64,000 nucleotides of DNA from Ideonella_A sakaiensis_A. GTDB lineage: Bacteria; Pseudomonadota; Gammaproteobacteria; Burkholderiales; Burkholderiaceae_C. The notes beneath the pieces were generated by a model. It did no database searches. It was not told the origin of the DNA and was given only the letters and a program-made list of their open reading frames with translations. Numbering within the stretch: the stretch's first letter is position 1; every line of letters starts with the position of its first letter. Where the stretch lies: the NCBI RefSeq assembly GCF_048320135.1, contig NZ_CP182947.1:5022001-5086000 (forward strand), read 5' to 3'. This document shows, in pieces, positions 46,093-55,870 of this stretch. Made by a program: the position numbers and the translations under genes.

Positions 46093-46750
46093 GCCTCTGC
46101 TCCGCTGCGATCGCCGCAGTCGGCTGGTTGTTCGCGAGGCGCCGCCAGGCCAACCAGCCGAGCACCGACAACACGACGAACAGCGCGTACAGCAACACCG
46201 TCAGCCACAGGCCCTTGTGCACGAACAGCGCAACGCTGACGATATTGACGATCAGCCAGGCCAGCCAGTTCTCGACATATTTGCGGCCGAGCAGCCACTG
46301 GCCGAGCAGGCTGCCGGCGGTTGGAAAGGCGTCGAACCACGGCACGTCGGAATCGGTGTAGGTGGCGAGCAGCAGCGCCAGCGCCGGCCACGCCACCGCC
46401 ATCGTCGCCAGCAGCGCCCAGCGTTTGCGCGGCTCGAGCCAGCGCACGCGCAGCGGCGCGCCGCTGTCGGTCGTGCCGCGCAGCCATTGCCACCAGCCCC
46501 AGAACGCGACCGTGATGAAGACCAGTTGCAGCCCGGCTTCGCCATACAGCCGGCTGTCGAGGAACAGTGCGGCGTAGAGCGCCGAGCTGACAATTGCCAG
46601 CGGCCAGGCCAGCGGATTGACACGCATGTTGCAGCCGACCATCACCAGCGCCAGCACGAAGGCGACGATCTCCAGCCAGGTGACCGGCGAACCCCACGCC
46701 GTGAAGGCCGGCACGAGCAGCGGCTGCAATGGAATGAGCCAGGATTCCAC
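46085..46750 (-). CDS. pnuC: PnuC nicotinamide riboside transporter
   Basis: 221-residue membrane protein with about seven spans and the PnuC marks WGWWQWLRG, YTDSDVPWFDAFPTAGSLLGQW, and the substrate-site block KYVENWLAWLIVNI. It imports nicotinamide riboside (or a related vitamin) by facilitated diffusion, trapped by the overlapping NadR-like kinase. It lies 65 bp downstream of ftsB on the same strand. Confidence 0.9.
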   Translation of the reverse strand: MESWLIPLQPLLVPAFTAWGSPVTWLEIVAFVLALVMVGCNMRVNPLAWPLAIVSSALYAALFLDSRLYGEAGLQLVFITVAFWGWWQWLRGTTDSGAPLRVRWLEPRKRWALLATMAVAWPALALLLATYTDSDVPWFDAFPTAGSLLGQWLLGRKYVENWLAWLIVNIVSVALFVHKGLWLTVLLYALFVVLSVLGWLAWRRLANNQPTAAIAAEQRLA

Positions 46751-46815
46751 GATGGGTGTCGATCAGGAAGATGCAGCGTGCCGAGCCGGCGCGCCGGTCG
46801 GCGCAGCGGCTGGCA

Positions 46816-47094
46816 TCAGGGCCGGCGCTGCGCGACCTGCACCAGGATTTCGTCCGGCTTGATCATCCCGAGCTCGAAACGGGCCTTTTCCTCGACCATC
46901 TCGAGCCCTTCCTGCAGGTCGCTGACCTCCGCCGCCAACTGGCTGTTGCGCGCCTTCGCGGCGAGGTTTTCCTGCCGCTGCCGTTCCAGCTTGTTGCTCA
47001 GTTCGATCGTGCGCGGCACGCCGCCACGGCCGAGCCAGAGCTCGGCGTGGACCAGCGTCAGCAGCACGATCAGAACAACGGTGATGGCGCGCAT
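46816..47094 (-). CDS. ftsB: cell division protein FtsB
   Basis: 92-residue bitopic divisome protein. One N-terminal span (about 3-20) is followed by a coiled coil rich in Gln, Glu and Leu at about 30-70 and the conserved EEKARFELGMIKPDE, matching the family core. It is located 30 bp after eno, the usual order in proteobacteria. It acts with FtsL and FtsQ at the septum. Confidence 0.93.
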   Translation of the reverse strand: MRAITVVLIVLLTLVHAELWLGRGGVPRTIELSNKLERQRQENLAAKARNSQLAAEVSDLQEGLEMVEEKARFELGMIKPDEILVQVAQRRP

Positions 47095-47124
47095 GAACGG
47101 GCAGGGCGGCGGCCGGAAAAAAAC

Positions 47125-48408
47125 TCAGCGCAGGTTGTAGAACGCGCTGCGGCCTGGATAAAACGCGACGTCGCCGAGGTCCTCCTCGATGCGCAGCAAC
47201 TGGTTGTACTTCGCGATGCGGTCGCTGCGGCTCAGCGAGCCGGTCTTGATCTGGCCGGCATTGGTGCCGACCGCGATGTCGGCGATCGTCGAGTCTTCGG
47301 TTTCTCCGGAACGGTGGCTGATCACCGCGGTGTAGTTGGCGCGCTTGGCCATCTCGATCGCGGCGAAGGTCTCGGTCATCGTGCCGATCTGGTTGATCTT
47401 GATCAGGATCGAATTCGCGATGCGCTCGTCGATGCCGCGCTTCAGGATCTTCGTATTGGTCACGAACAGGTCGTCGCCGACCAGCTGCACCTTGTTCGCG
47501 AGCCGTTCGGTGAGGTGTTTCCAGCCCTCCCAGTCGCCTTCGTGCATGCCATCCTCGATGCTGATGATCGGGTATTTGTCGACCCAGGTCGCGAGCATGT
47601 CGGTCCACTCGGTCGCCGACAACACCAGGTTCTCGCCTTCGAGGTGGTATTTGCCGTCCTTGTAGAACTCGCTGGCGGCGCAGTCGAGGCCGATCGCGAT
47701 CTGTTCGCCGGCGGTATAGCCGGCCTTGTCGATTGCTTCCAGGATCATCTGGATCGCCGCCTCGTGGCTGTCGACGTTCGGCGCAAACCCGCCTTCGTCG
47801 CCGACCGAGGTCGGCATGCCCTTGTCGTGCAGGATCTTCTTCAGCGCATGGAAGACCTCGGCACCGTAACGCACCGCTTCGCGGAAGCTCGGCGCGCCGA
47901 CCGGGATGATCATCAACTCCTGCAGGTCGAGGTTGTTGTTCGCATGCGCGCCGCCGTTGACGACGTTCATCATCGGCACCGGCATCTGCATGCCGCCGGA
48001 GCCGCCGAAATAGCGGTACAGCGGCAAGCCGCTTTCCTCGGCCGCGGCACGTGCCACTGCCATGCTGACGGCCAGCGTCGCATTGGCGCCGATCCGGCTC
48101 TTGTTGTCGGTGCCGTCGAGGTCGATCAGCGTGCGGTCGAGAAAGGCCTGCTCGCTGGCATCGAGGCCGAGCACGGCTTCGCTGATCTCGGTGTTGACAT
48201 GTTCGACCGCGCGCAGCACGCCTTTGCCGAGGTAGCGGTTCTTGTCGCCGTCGCGCAGCTCGATCGCCTCGCGCGAACCGGTCGACGCGCCACTCGGCAC
48301 CGCGGCGCGGCCCATCGTGCCCGATTCGAGCAGCACGTCGCATTCGACGGTGGGATTGCCGCGGCTGTCGAGGATCTCGCGGCCGACGATGTCTACGATC
48401 GCACTCAT
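47125..48408 (-). CDS. eno: enolase
   Basis: 427-residue phosphopyruvate hydratase of glycolysis. The start MSAIVDIVGREILDSRGNPT is canonical. The metal and catalytic residues are in GDEGGFAPN, SIEDGMHEGDWEGW, LVGDDLFVTN and LIKINQIGT, and SHRSGETED is intact. Length is typical. It lies between a DUF1330 gene and ftsB. Confidence 0.98.
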   Translation of the reverse strand: MSAIVDIVGREILDSRGNPTVECDVLLESGTMGRAAVPSGASTGSREAIELRDGDKNRYLGKGVLRAVEHVNTEISEAVLGLDASEQAFLDRTLIDLDGTDNKSRIGANATLAVSMAVARAAAEESGLPLYRYFGGSGGMQMPVPMMNVVNGGAHANNNLDLQELMIIPVGAPSFREAVRYGAEVFHALKKILHDKGMPTSVGDEGGFAPNVDSHEAAIQMILEAIDKAGYTAGEQIAIGLDCAASEFYKDGKYHLEGENLVLSATEWTDMLATWVDKYPIISIEDGMHEGDWEGWKHLTERLANKVQLVGDDLFVTNTKILKRGIDERIANSILIKINQIGTMTETFAAIEMAKRANYTAVISHRSGETEDSTIADIAVGTNAGQIKTGSLSRSDRIAKYNQLLRIEEDLGDVAFYPGRSAFYNLR

Positions 48409-48435
48409 TGTTTTCCTTTTGGCACAGGTGGCCGT

Positions 48436-48741
48436 TCAGATCGAGGCGTCCACGCCCTCGACGACGACCATGTTGAAAAATTCGGTGGCGCCGGCGCGTT
48501 TTGCGCGCGCTTGGCGGTACATCTCGTCGTCGTAGAAGGCCTTCGCCTGCTCGAAACTCGGAAAGCGCAGCATCGCGATCCGCGATGGCTGCCAGTTGCC
48601 TTCCAACGTCTCGTGGCGGCCGCCGCGCACCAGGTATTCACCACCGGCGGCCTTCACCGCGGCCGGTGCCGCCGCCATGTACTGCTTGTACTGTTCGGCG
48701 TCGGTGATCTTCATGTCGACGATGATGTAGGCGGTCGGCAT
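48436..48741 (-). CDS. DUF1330 protein
   Basis: 101-residue small cytosolic protein of the DUF1330 ferredoxin-like (dimeric alpha/beta barrel) family. Marks are AYIIVDMKITDAEQYKQYMA, GGEYLVRGG and FPSFEQAKAFYDDEMY. Function is unknown. It sits between kdsA and eno with gaps of 19 and 27 bp, an arrangement seen in Burkholderiales. Confidence 0.9.
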   Translation of the reverse strand: MPTAYIIVDMKITDAEQYKQYMAAAPAAVKAAGGEYLVRGGRHETLEGNWQPSRIAMLRFPSFEQAKAFYDDEMYRQARAKRAGATEFFNMVVVEGVDASI

Positions 48742-48760
48742 CGACGCTCCTTGGCTGGCT

Positions 48761-49618
48761 TCAGCAGCTGAAATCGTTCTCGAGCAGCGGTTGTTTCTTG
48801 ACGACGCGGTCGAGCGCGAGCAACTGCTCGAGCAAGGCCTTCATGTGTTTCAGCGGCACCGCATTCGGGCCGTCGCTCATCGCATTGGCCGGATCGGGAT
48901 GGGTTTCCATGAACAGCCCGGCGATACCGACCGCAACCGCCGCCCGCGACAGGACGGGAACGAATTCGCGCTGGCCGCCGCTGCTGGTGCCCTGGCCGCC
49001 GGGCAGTTGCACCGAATGGGTCGCATCGAAGACGACCGGCGCGCCGGTCTCGCGCATGATCGCCAGCGAACGCATGTCGCTGACGAGGTTGTTGTAGCCG
49101 AAGCTGACGCCGCGTTCGCAGGCCATGAAGCTGTCTTCGGCCAGCCCCTTCTCGCGCGCCGCGGCACGGGCCTTGTCGATGACATTCTTCATGTCGTGCG
49201 GCGCGAGAAACTGGCCCTTCTTGATATTGACCGGCTTGCCCGACTGCGCAACGGCGCGGATGAAATCGGTCTGCCGGCACAAGAAGGCCGGCGTCTGCAG
49301 CACGTCGACGACGGCGGCCACCTTCTCGATCTCGGCTTCGCTGTGCACGTCGGTCAGCACCGGCACCTGCAGATCGCGCTTGACCTTGGCCAGGATCTGC
49401 AGACCCTGCTCGATGCCGGGGCCTCGGAAGCTGGTGCCGCTGGATCGGTTCGCCTTGTCGTAGCTGCTCTTGAAGATGAACGGAATGCCGAGTTCGGAGG
49501 TGATTTCCTTCAGCCGGCCGGCGACATCGATCTGCAGTTGTTCGGATTCGACGACGCAGGGGCCGGCGATCAGGAAAAACGGCTTGTCGAGGCCGACCTC
49601 GAATCCACACAGTTTCAT
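48761..49618 (-). CDS. kdsA: 3-deoxy-8-phosphooctulonate synthase
   Basis: 285-residue KDO-8-phosphate synthase joining phosphoenolpyruvate and arabinose 5-phosphate for lipopolysaccharide core. Family blocks are FFLIAGPCVVES, FKSSYDKANRSS, VLTDVHSE, FLCRQTDF and DATHSVQLPGG. The ATG overlaps the pyrG stop (ATGA), so the pair is translationally coupled. Confidence 0.97.
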   Translation of the reverse strand: MKLCGFEVGLDKPFFLIAGPCVVESEQLQIDVAGRLKEITSELGIPFIFKSSYDKANRSSGTSFRGPGIEQGLQILAKVKRDLQVPVLTDVHSEAEIEKVAAVVDVLQTPAFLCRQTDFIRAVAQSGKPVNIKKGQFLAPHDMKNVIDKARAAAREKGLAEDSFMACERGVSFGYNNLVSDMRSLAIMRETGAPVVFDATHSVQLPGGQGTSSGGQREFVPVLSRAAVAVGIAGLFMETHPDPANAMSDGPNAVPLKHMKALLEQLLALDRVVKKQPLLENDFSC

Positions 49619-51279
49619 GCTGCGAGCTGCTCGTTGTGCGCGCTCTGGTGGGCCAGTGCCGCGCGGATGTACGAAATGAACAGGGGATGACCTGCCCACG
49701 GCGTCGACTTGAATTCCGGGTGGAACTGCACGCCCATGAACCACGGGTGCACCGAGCGCGGCAGTTCGACGATCTCGGTCAGCTTTTCGCGCTGCGTCAG
49801 CGCCGAAATGATCAGCCCGGCCTGCTCGAGCCGCTCGAGGTAGTTGACGTTGGCTTCATAACGATGGCGGTGCCGTTCCGAGACGACGTCGCCGTAGACC
49901 TCGTGCGCCAGCGTGCCCGGCTTGACGTCCGAGCTCTGCGCGCCGAGCCGCATCGTGCCGCCGAGGTCGGAATTGGCGTCGCGTTTCTGGATCGAACCGT
50001 CGGCATCCTGCCATTCGTCGATCAGCGCGATCACCGGCTCCGGCGTCGAGGCGTCGAATTCGGTGCTGTTCGCCTTCGTCAGCCCGGCCTTGTGGCGGGC
50101 AAACTCGATTGTCGCGACCTGCATGCCCAGGCAGATGCCGAGGTAGGGCGTGCCGTGTTCGCGGGCATATTGCGCCGCCAGGATCTTGCCTTCGACGCCG
50201 CGCACGCCAAAGCCGCCGGGCACCAGGATCGCGTCGTAGCGGGCGAGCTTGCCGATGTTTTCGGTCGTCAGGCCCTCCGAATCGACATATTCGATGTTGA
50301 CCTTCGCGCCGTTGTGGATGCCGGCGTGGCGCAGCGCCTCGTTCAGCGACTTGTACGAATCGGACAGGTCGGTGTACTTGCCGCACATCGCGATCGTCAC
50401 CTCGCGCTGCGGGTGCTCGACGCGGTCGACCAGTTCGTCCCAGCGCTTCAGGTTCGCCGGCGGCGTGTGGATGCGCAGCTTGTCGCAGATCAGGCCGTCC
50501 AGGCCCTGCTCGTGCAGCATGCGCGGCACCTTGTAGATCGTGTCGACGTCCCAGACCGAGATCACGCCCCATTCGGGCACGTTGGTGAACAGCGAGATCT
50601 TCTCGCGCTCCTCGGCCGGTACCTCGCGGTCGGCGCGGCACAGCAGCGCATCGGGCTGGATGCCGATCTCGCGCATCTTCTGCACCGTGTGCTGGGTCGG
50701 CTTGGTTTTCAGCTCGCCGGCGGCGGCGATGAACGGCAGATAGGTCAGGTGGACGAAGGCCGAATGGTTCGGCCCCATCTTCAGGCTCAACTGGCGCACC
50801 GCCTCGAGGAAGGGCAGGCTCTCGATGTCGCCGACGGTGCCGCCGACTTCGACGATCGCGACGTCAACCGCCAGGTCGGTGCCAATGCCGGCGCCGCGCT
50901 TGATGAAATCCTGGATCTCGTTGGTGACGTGCGGAATCACCTGCACCGTTTTGCCGAGGTAGTCGCCGCGACGCTCCTTCTCGAGCACGCTCTTGTAGAT
51001 CTGGCCGGTCGTGAAATTGTTCGAGCGCTTCATCCGGGTCGTGATGAAACGTTCGTAGTGGCCGAGGTCGAGGTCGGTTTCGGCACCGTCGTCGGTGACG
51101 AAGACCTCGCCATGCTGGAACGGCGACATCGTTCCCGGATCGACGTTCAGGTACGGATCCAGCTTGATCAGGGTGACCTTCAGGCCGCGCGATTCGAGGA
51201 TGGCCGCAAGAGAGGCTGCCGCGATGCCCTTGCCCAGCGAGGACACCACACCGCCGGTGACAAAGACGAACTTGGTCAT
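49615..51279 (-). CDS. pyrG: CTP synthase
   Basis: 554-residue enzyme making CTP from UTP and glutamine. The N-terminal synthetase domain begins TKFVFVTGGVVSSLGKG. The C-terminal glutaminase has the nucleophile in LGICLGMQ and the His-Glu pair in GVQFHPEF. Length is typical. It is the upstream partner of kdsA and follows a hydrolase gene by 42 bp. Confidence 0.98.
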   Translation of the reverse strand: MTKFVFVTGGVVSSLGKGIAAASLAAILESRGLKVTLIKLDPYLNVDPGTMSPFQHGEVFVTDDGAETDLDLGHYERFITTRMKRSNNFTTGQIYKSVLEKERRGDYLGKTVQVIPHVTNEIQDFIKRGAGIGTDLAVDVAIVEVGGTVGDIESLPFLEAVRQLSLKMGPNHSAFVHLTYLPFIAAAGELKTKPTQHTVQKMREIGIQPDALLCRADREVPAEEREKISLFTNVPEWGVISVWDVDTIYKVPRMLHEQGLDGLICDKLRIHTPPANLKRWDELVDRVEHPQREVTIAMCGKYTDLSDSYKSLNEALRHAGIHNGAKVNIEYVDSEGLTTENIGKLARYDAILVPGGFGVRGVEGKILAAQYAREHGTPYLGICLGMQVATIEFARHKAGLTKANSTEFDASTPEPVIALIDEWQDADGSIQKRDANSDLGGTMRLGAQSSDVKPGTLAHEVYGDVVSERHRHRYEANVNYLERLEQAGLIISALTQREKLTEIVELPRSVHPWFMGVQFHPEFKSTPWAGHPLFISYIRAALAHQSAHNEQLAA

Positions 51280-51321
51280 TGGATGGAGCCGTCGTACGCA
51301 GGCTCTGGTGGTAAAGCGCGA

Positions 51322-52158
51322 TTATAGGCGTCGGGTCGACCCGCCCGCGGCCGGCTGGGCGCCGAATTCGTGCAACCAGCCGAGCACCGCCGCTGCGGTC
51401 TCGGCGGGGCGTTCGAACGGGAACAGGTGGCTGCCTTCCAGCCAGCTGATGCGGCCGGCGCAGACCTGGCGCGTCATCTTCAGCCCGACCTGTTTCACCT
51501 CGGCCGATTCGCTGCCGGCGATGAAGGCGACCGGGCACTGCAGCGGCTTGCGGCGCAGCAGTCTGGCGATGTGGTTCGGCAAGGTGTTGTAGATCGCGGT
51601 TTCGATCTCGCGGTCGAAACCGAGCCGCAGGCCATCGGCCTCGGCTTCCATCCCCGCGTCGACATAGTCCTGCAGCACACCCGGCGCCCAGCGGGCGAAG
51701 GCCTTCTTGCCGGCGAAATGCTGCAGCGCGTGCACCGCGTTGCTCCAATTCTGGCGGCGCCGCTTCGACACCGCGCCCGGCGTGAAGCGTTCGCCGATGC
51801 CGGTCAGTTGCGCAAACTGCCACGCCCGGCCAAGCATCGGCGGCAGCAGCGGCGAATCGAGCAGCACGATGCCGCGCGCCAGATCGGGCCGCTCGGCCGC
51901 CGCCAGCACACTGAGAAATCCACCCAGCGAATGGCCGACCAGCCAGACCGGCGCGGCCGCTTTGGCCTCGATGAAATCGACCAGCTGGTCGCGCAGATGC
52001 GGCCAGTTCAGGCTGACCGGATAACGCTCGTCGTGGCCGATCTTGTCGAGCGCGCGGACGTCGAAGCCGGCGTCGCGCCAGACCTCGAACAGCTGCCGGT
52101 AGGTGCCAGCGGGGAATCCGTTGGCGTGCGAAAAGACGATGACCGGCCGCGCGCTCAA
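51322..52158 (-). CDS. alpha/beta-fold hydrolase
   Basis: 278-residue hydrolase. The oxyanion region FSHANGFPAGTY is near residue 10, the nucleophile elbow WLVGHSLGGFLS near 75, and a late His in GSHLFPFERP. The segment SKRRRQNWSN is basic. The substrate is unknown. It overlaps the Anbu gene by 4 nt, suggesting co-translation and perhaps a shared process. Confidence 0.82.
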   Translation of the reverse strand: MSARPVIVFSHANGFPAGTYRQLFEVWRDAGFDVRALDKIGHDERYPVSLNWPHLRDQLVDFIEAKAAAPVWLVGHSLGGFLSVLAAAERPDLARGIVLLDSPLLPPMLGRAWQFAQLTGIGERFTPGAVSKRRRQNWSNAVHALQHFAGKKAFARWAPGVLQDYVDAGMEAEADGLRLGFDREIETAIYNTLPNHIARLLRRKPLQCPVAFIAGSESAEVKQVGLKMTRQVCAGRISWLEGSHLFPFERPAETAAAVLGWLHEFGAQPAAGGSTRRL

Positions 52159-52991
52159 ATGATCTTCTGCCCCGGGTGGCTGATCTTGCGCATCGGCTCG
52201 TAGCGGCTCGGTGCGCCCTGCAGCGGCAGATTGCCGTTGGCGCTGCCCCAGTGCGGGTCCTCGAGCGAATCGAAGACCTGGCGCAGCCGCTGCCCCCAGC
52301 TGTTGTGCACCATCTGGAAATACGGGTTGTTGTCGTCGATGCAGATGATCTGCTCGGTCTGCAGGCGGTTGTTTTCGTAGACCAGCAGGTCGAGCGGCAT
52401 GCCGACCGACAGGTTCGAATTCATCGTCGAATCCATCGACACCAGCGCCGCCTTCGCGGCAACCTCGAGCGGCGTGTCGGGAACGATCAGCCGATCGAGT
52501 ACCGGCTTGCCGTATTTCGATTCGCCGATCTGGAAGAAGCAGGTTTCCTGCGTCGCCTCGATAAAATTGCCGGCCGAATAGACAAGAAACAGCCGCATCG
52601 CCTCGCCATTGATCTGGCCCCCGAAGATCATCGATGCATTGAAATCGACGCCGCTCGCCTTCAGCGCCGGCCCGTCTTCGGCATAGACGCGTCGCACCGC
52701 GGAGCCGAGCACGCGCACCGCATCGAACATGCTGGTCGCATTCCAGATCGTGATCGGCGGCGCGTCGGGATCGTCGCCGCCGGCCGGGATCTTCTCGATC
52801 TGCAGGATCTCGCGCACCGACTGGCTGATCGACAGGTTGCCGGCCGACAGCAGCACCATGAAGCGGTCAGCAGGCCGCTCGTAGACGATCATCTTGCGGA
52901 AGGTGCTGATCTGGTCGACGCCGGCATTGGTCCGCGAGTCGGACAGAAAAACCAGCCCGGCCTTGAGCTTGATGCCGATGCAGTAGGTCAT
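52155..52991 (-). CDS. Anbu-type proteasome-like peptidase
   Basis: 278-residue member of the proteasome/HslV superfamily in the Anbu group. After removal of Met the N-terminal residue is Thr1 (MTYCIGI), the expected nucleophile, followed by Asp17 and basic residues in SDSRTNAGVDQISTFRKM. The C-terminal part contains VSMDSTMNSNLSVG and YFQMVHNSWGQRL. Anbu forms helical or ring assemblies without a known unfoldase. The usual neighbours (ATP-grasp, alpha-E and transglutaminase genes) are absent here; the gene follows mutS by 12 bp. Confidence 0.9.
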   Translation of the reverse strand: MTYCIGIKLKAGLVFLSDSRTNAGVDQISTFRKMIVYERPADRFMVLLSAGNLSISQSVREILQIEKIPAGGDDPDAPPITIWNATSMFDAVRVLGSAVRRVYAEDGPALKASGVDFNASMIFGGQINGEAMRLFLVYSAGNFIEATQETCFFQIGESKYGKPVLDRLIVPDTPLEVAAKAALVSMDSTMNSNLSVGMPLDLLVYENNRLQTEQIICIDDNNPYFQMVHNSWGQRLRQVFDSLEDPHWGSANGNLPLQGAPSRYEPMRKISHPGQKII

Positions 52992-53003
52992 GGAGAAGTG
53001 CCG

Positions 53004-55628
53004 CTATTGGGATTGAAGTATTTTGAGCTTGTACAACGCAGCCAGCGCATCGCGCGGGCTGAGCTGGTCCGGGTCGATCTCGGCCAGTGCCGCTTCGACC
53101 GCCGACGGTTCGCTGTCGGGCAGCTCGGCCGGTGCGGCGAACAGGTCGATCTGCGGCTGGTGCGCGGTCTGCTGGGCTTCCAGCGCCTCGAGCGTCGCCT
53201 TTGCCTGGCGGATCAGCGTCGCCGGCATGCCGGCCAGCCGCGCCACCTGCACGCCGTAGCTGCGGCTCGCCGGGCCGGGCTGGATATCGTGCAGAAAGAC
53301 GATGCGGTTGCCGCTTTCGGCGGCCGATACATGCACGTTGCGCGCCTGCTGGTGGCGGGCCGGAAATTCGGTCAGCTCGAAATAGTGCGTCGCGAACAGC
53401 GTGAATGCGCGGTTGCGGTCGTGCAGATGCGATGCGATTGCGCCGGCCAGCGCCAGGCCGTCGAAGGTCGAGGTGCCGCGGCCGATCTCGTCCATCAGCA
53501 CCAGCGAGTGTTCGCCGGCGTGGTTCAGGATTGCTGCCGCCTCGGTCATCTCGAGCATGAAGGTCGATTGCGCATTCGCGAGGTCGTCGGCCGCACCGAT
53601 GCGGGTATGGATCGCATCGATCGGGCCGAGCCGGCAGGCGCGCGCCGGCACGTAGGAGCCGATTGCCGCAAGCAGCGCGATCAATGCGATCTGCCGCATG
53701 AAGGTGCTTTTGCCGCCCATGTTCGGGCCAGTAATGACGAGCATCCGGTTCTGGCTGTCGAGCCGGCAGTCGTTGGCCATGAAATTGCCGCCGCCGGTCT
53801 CGAGCAGCCGCGCCTCGACGACCGGATGGCGGCCGGCGCTGATGTCGATGCACGGTTCGCGGACGAACTCGGGCCGGCACCAGTTCAGCGAGATCGCCCG
53901 CTCGGCCAATGCACACAAGGCATCGAGCGTCGCCAGCGCGCGGCCGAGGTCGACCAGCGTGCGCAGATGCTGCTGCAGCTGGTCGAGCAACTGCTCGAAC
54001 AGCCACTTTTCGCGCGCCAGCGCGCGTTCCTGCGCCGACAGCGCCTTGTCCTCGAAGCTCTTCAGTTCCGGCGTGATGTAGCGCTCGGCATTCTTCAGCG
54101 TCTGCCGGCGCTGGAAGTCGGCCGGCACCTTGTCGAGCTGGCCCGCAGTCACTTCGATATAGAAGCCGTGCACCTTGTTGAACTGCACACGCAGGTTGCT
54201 GATGCCGGTTCGGGTGCGTTCGCGAGCCTCGAGGTCGAGCAGGTAGGCATCGCAGTTCTGGCTGATGCCGCGCAACTCGTCGAGTTCGGCATCAAAACCT
54301 TCGGCGATCACGCCACCGTCGCGCAACAGCACCGCAGGAATTTCGGCAATCGCCGATTGCAGCAACTGAGCGACCGCCGGCGGCGGCGCCAACGCGGCGG
54401 CCACCTCGCCGAGCAGTCCGCCGGCCGAGCCGGCAAGGTCATGCGGCAGCAGTGCGCGCAGGCTCGGCAGCAATGCCAGCGTGCTGCGCACCCCGGCCAG
54501 TTCGCGCGGCCGGATCTGCCGCAACGCCAGCCGCGAGCTGATGCGTTCGACATCGCTGATCTCGCGCAACGCGGCGCGCAATGCGTCGATGCCGTGATCG
54601 ATCAGCACCCCGATCGCATCGTGTCGCTGCTGCGCTGTCCTGCGCTCGCGCTGCGGGTGCGTCAGCCAGTGGCGCAGCGTGCGGCTGCCCATGCCGCTGC
54701 GGCAGGTATCGAGCAGCGACAGCAGCGTCGGTGCGGCTTCGCCGCGCAGCGTCTGCGTCAGCTCGAGGTTGCGATGCGTTGTCGGCGGCAGGTCGAGCAG
54801 GTCGCTTGAGCGTTCGACACTCAGCGTCTGCACATGCGCCAGCGCCTGGCCCTGCGTGTGCTCGGCATAGCTGAGCAGTGCGGCAGCGGCAGCGTGTGCG
54901 GTGCCCAGTTCCTGAGCATCGAAGCCGGCCAGGCTCGCAACCTGCAACTGCTCGCAAAGCTTGCGCTGACCGAGTGCGGCATCGAATTGCCAGGCCGGCC
55001 GGTGTGTCACCGCGATCCGGCTGCCGGCGAGCGCGGCGGGTATCGCATCGCGATCGACCAGCGCTTCGGCGGCGTCGAGCCGGGCCAGCCAGCCCGGCAA
55101 TTCGTGTTCGGCGCATTCGGTCAGGCCGAGGCGGCCGCTCGACAGGCCGAGCCAGGCCAGGCCGTAGCTGGTGCGGCCGCGCTGCCGTGTCGTCGCCAGG
55201 GCCAGCAGCAAGGCATCGCTGTTGTCGGCCAGCAGTTCGCTGTCGGTGACGGTGCCCGGCGTGACGACGCGGACGACCTTGCGTTCGACCGGCCCCTTCG
55301 AGGTCGCGACATCACCAACCTGCTCGCAGATCGCCACCGCCTCGCCGAGCTTGATCAGCTTCGCCAGATAGGCCTCGACCGAGTGCACCGGCACGCCGGC
55401 CATCACGACCGGCTCGCCGGCACTCTGGCCACGCGTTGTCAGCGTGATGTCGAGCAGCCGGTTGGCGCGCCGCGCATCGTCGAAAAACAACTCGTAGAAA
55501 TCGCCCATCCGGTAGAACACCAGCGTATCCGGGTGTTCGGCCTTGATGCGCAGGTACTGGGCCATCATCGGCGTATGGCCGGTCAGATCACCCTTCAACA
55601 GGTCGGCGGTGGAGGTCGGTTCGGTCAT
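53004..55628 (-). CDS. mutS: DNA mismatch repair protein MutS
   Basis: 874-residue mismatch sensor. The Phe-x-Glu mismatch motif is in YRMGDFYELF (Phe44, Glu46). Connector, lever and clamp domains follow, then the ABC-type ATPase with Walker A GPNMGGKST, signature STFMLEMTEAA and Walker B LVLMDEIGRGTST. A short C-terminal part follows. The ATG at 55628 begins MTEPTSTADL; an ATG four codons upstream is possible. Neither has a clear ribosome site. It heads a long minus-strand run. Confidence 0.97.
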   Translation of the reverse strand: MTEPTSTADLLKGDLTGHTPMMAQYLRIKAEHPDTLVFYRMGDFYELFFDDARRANRLLDITLTTRGQSAGEPVVMAGVPVHSVEAYLAKLIKLGEAVAICEQVGDVATSKGPVERKVVRVVTPGTVTDSELLADNSDALLLALATTRQRGRTSYGLAWLGLSSGRLGLTECAEHELPGWLARLDAAEALVDRDAIPAALAGSRIAVTHRPAWQFDAALGQRKLCEQLQVASLAGFDAQELGTAHAAAAALLSYAEHTQGQALAHVQTLSVERSSDLLDLPPTTHRNLELTQTLRGEAAPTLLSLLDTCRSGMGSRTLRHWLTHPQRERRTAQQRHDAIGVLIDHGIDALRAALREISDVERISSRLALRQIRPRELAGVRSTLALLPSLRALLPHDLAGSAGGLLGEVAAALAPPPAVAQLLQSAIAEIPAVLLRDGGVIAEGFDAELDELRGISQNCDAYLLDLEARERTRTGISNLRVQFNKVHGFYIEVTAGQLDKVPADFQRRQTLKNAERYITPELKSFEDKALSAQERALAREKWLFEQLLDQLQQHLRTLVDLGRALATLDALCALAERAISLNWCRPEFVREPCIDISAGRHPVVEARLLETGGGNFMANDCRLDSQNRMLVITGPNMGGKSTFMRQIALIALLAAIGSYVPARACRLGPIDAIHTRIGAADDLANAQSTFMLEMTEAAAILNHAGEHSLVLMDEIGRGTSTFDGLALAGAIASHLHDRNRAFTLFATHYFELTEFPARHQQARNVHVSAAESGNRIVFLHDIQPGPASRSYGVQVARLAGMPATLIRQAKATLEALEAQQTAHQPQIDLFAAPAELPDSEPSAVEAALAEIDPDQLSPRDALAALYKLKILQSQ

Positions 55629-55870
55629 GAAGCCGCGCATCTTAGGCGAGGGGTGGGGGCCGCCAGCAAACTGCACTTGCCGGGACGGCAATGCGTATCG
55701 TGGATTTTCAGGGGTTTACCCGGTTGGTAGCTGCCCGGTTGACCGCCGGGTCTTGCGTTTTAAGGTGGTCTTGGCAGCCGCTGATGGACAGTGGCTGTTG
55801 CAACGCCATCGCCTGCCGTCGTGCGGTGGCCATTTCAGGCTGCCTCAGGCAGATCGGAAGAAAGGCAAGA

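Noticed and set aside
49636..51327. A 563-codon plus-strand frame antisense to pyrG
   Set aside because: Mirror of a strongly conserved gene; the composition is typical of a shadow frame.
52176..54809. An 877-codon plus-strand frame antisense to anbu and mutS
   Set aside because: No recognisable domain, no ribosome site, and it crosses two firm genes on the other strand.
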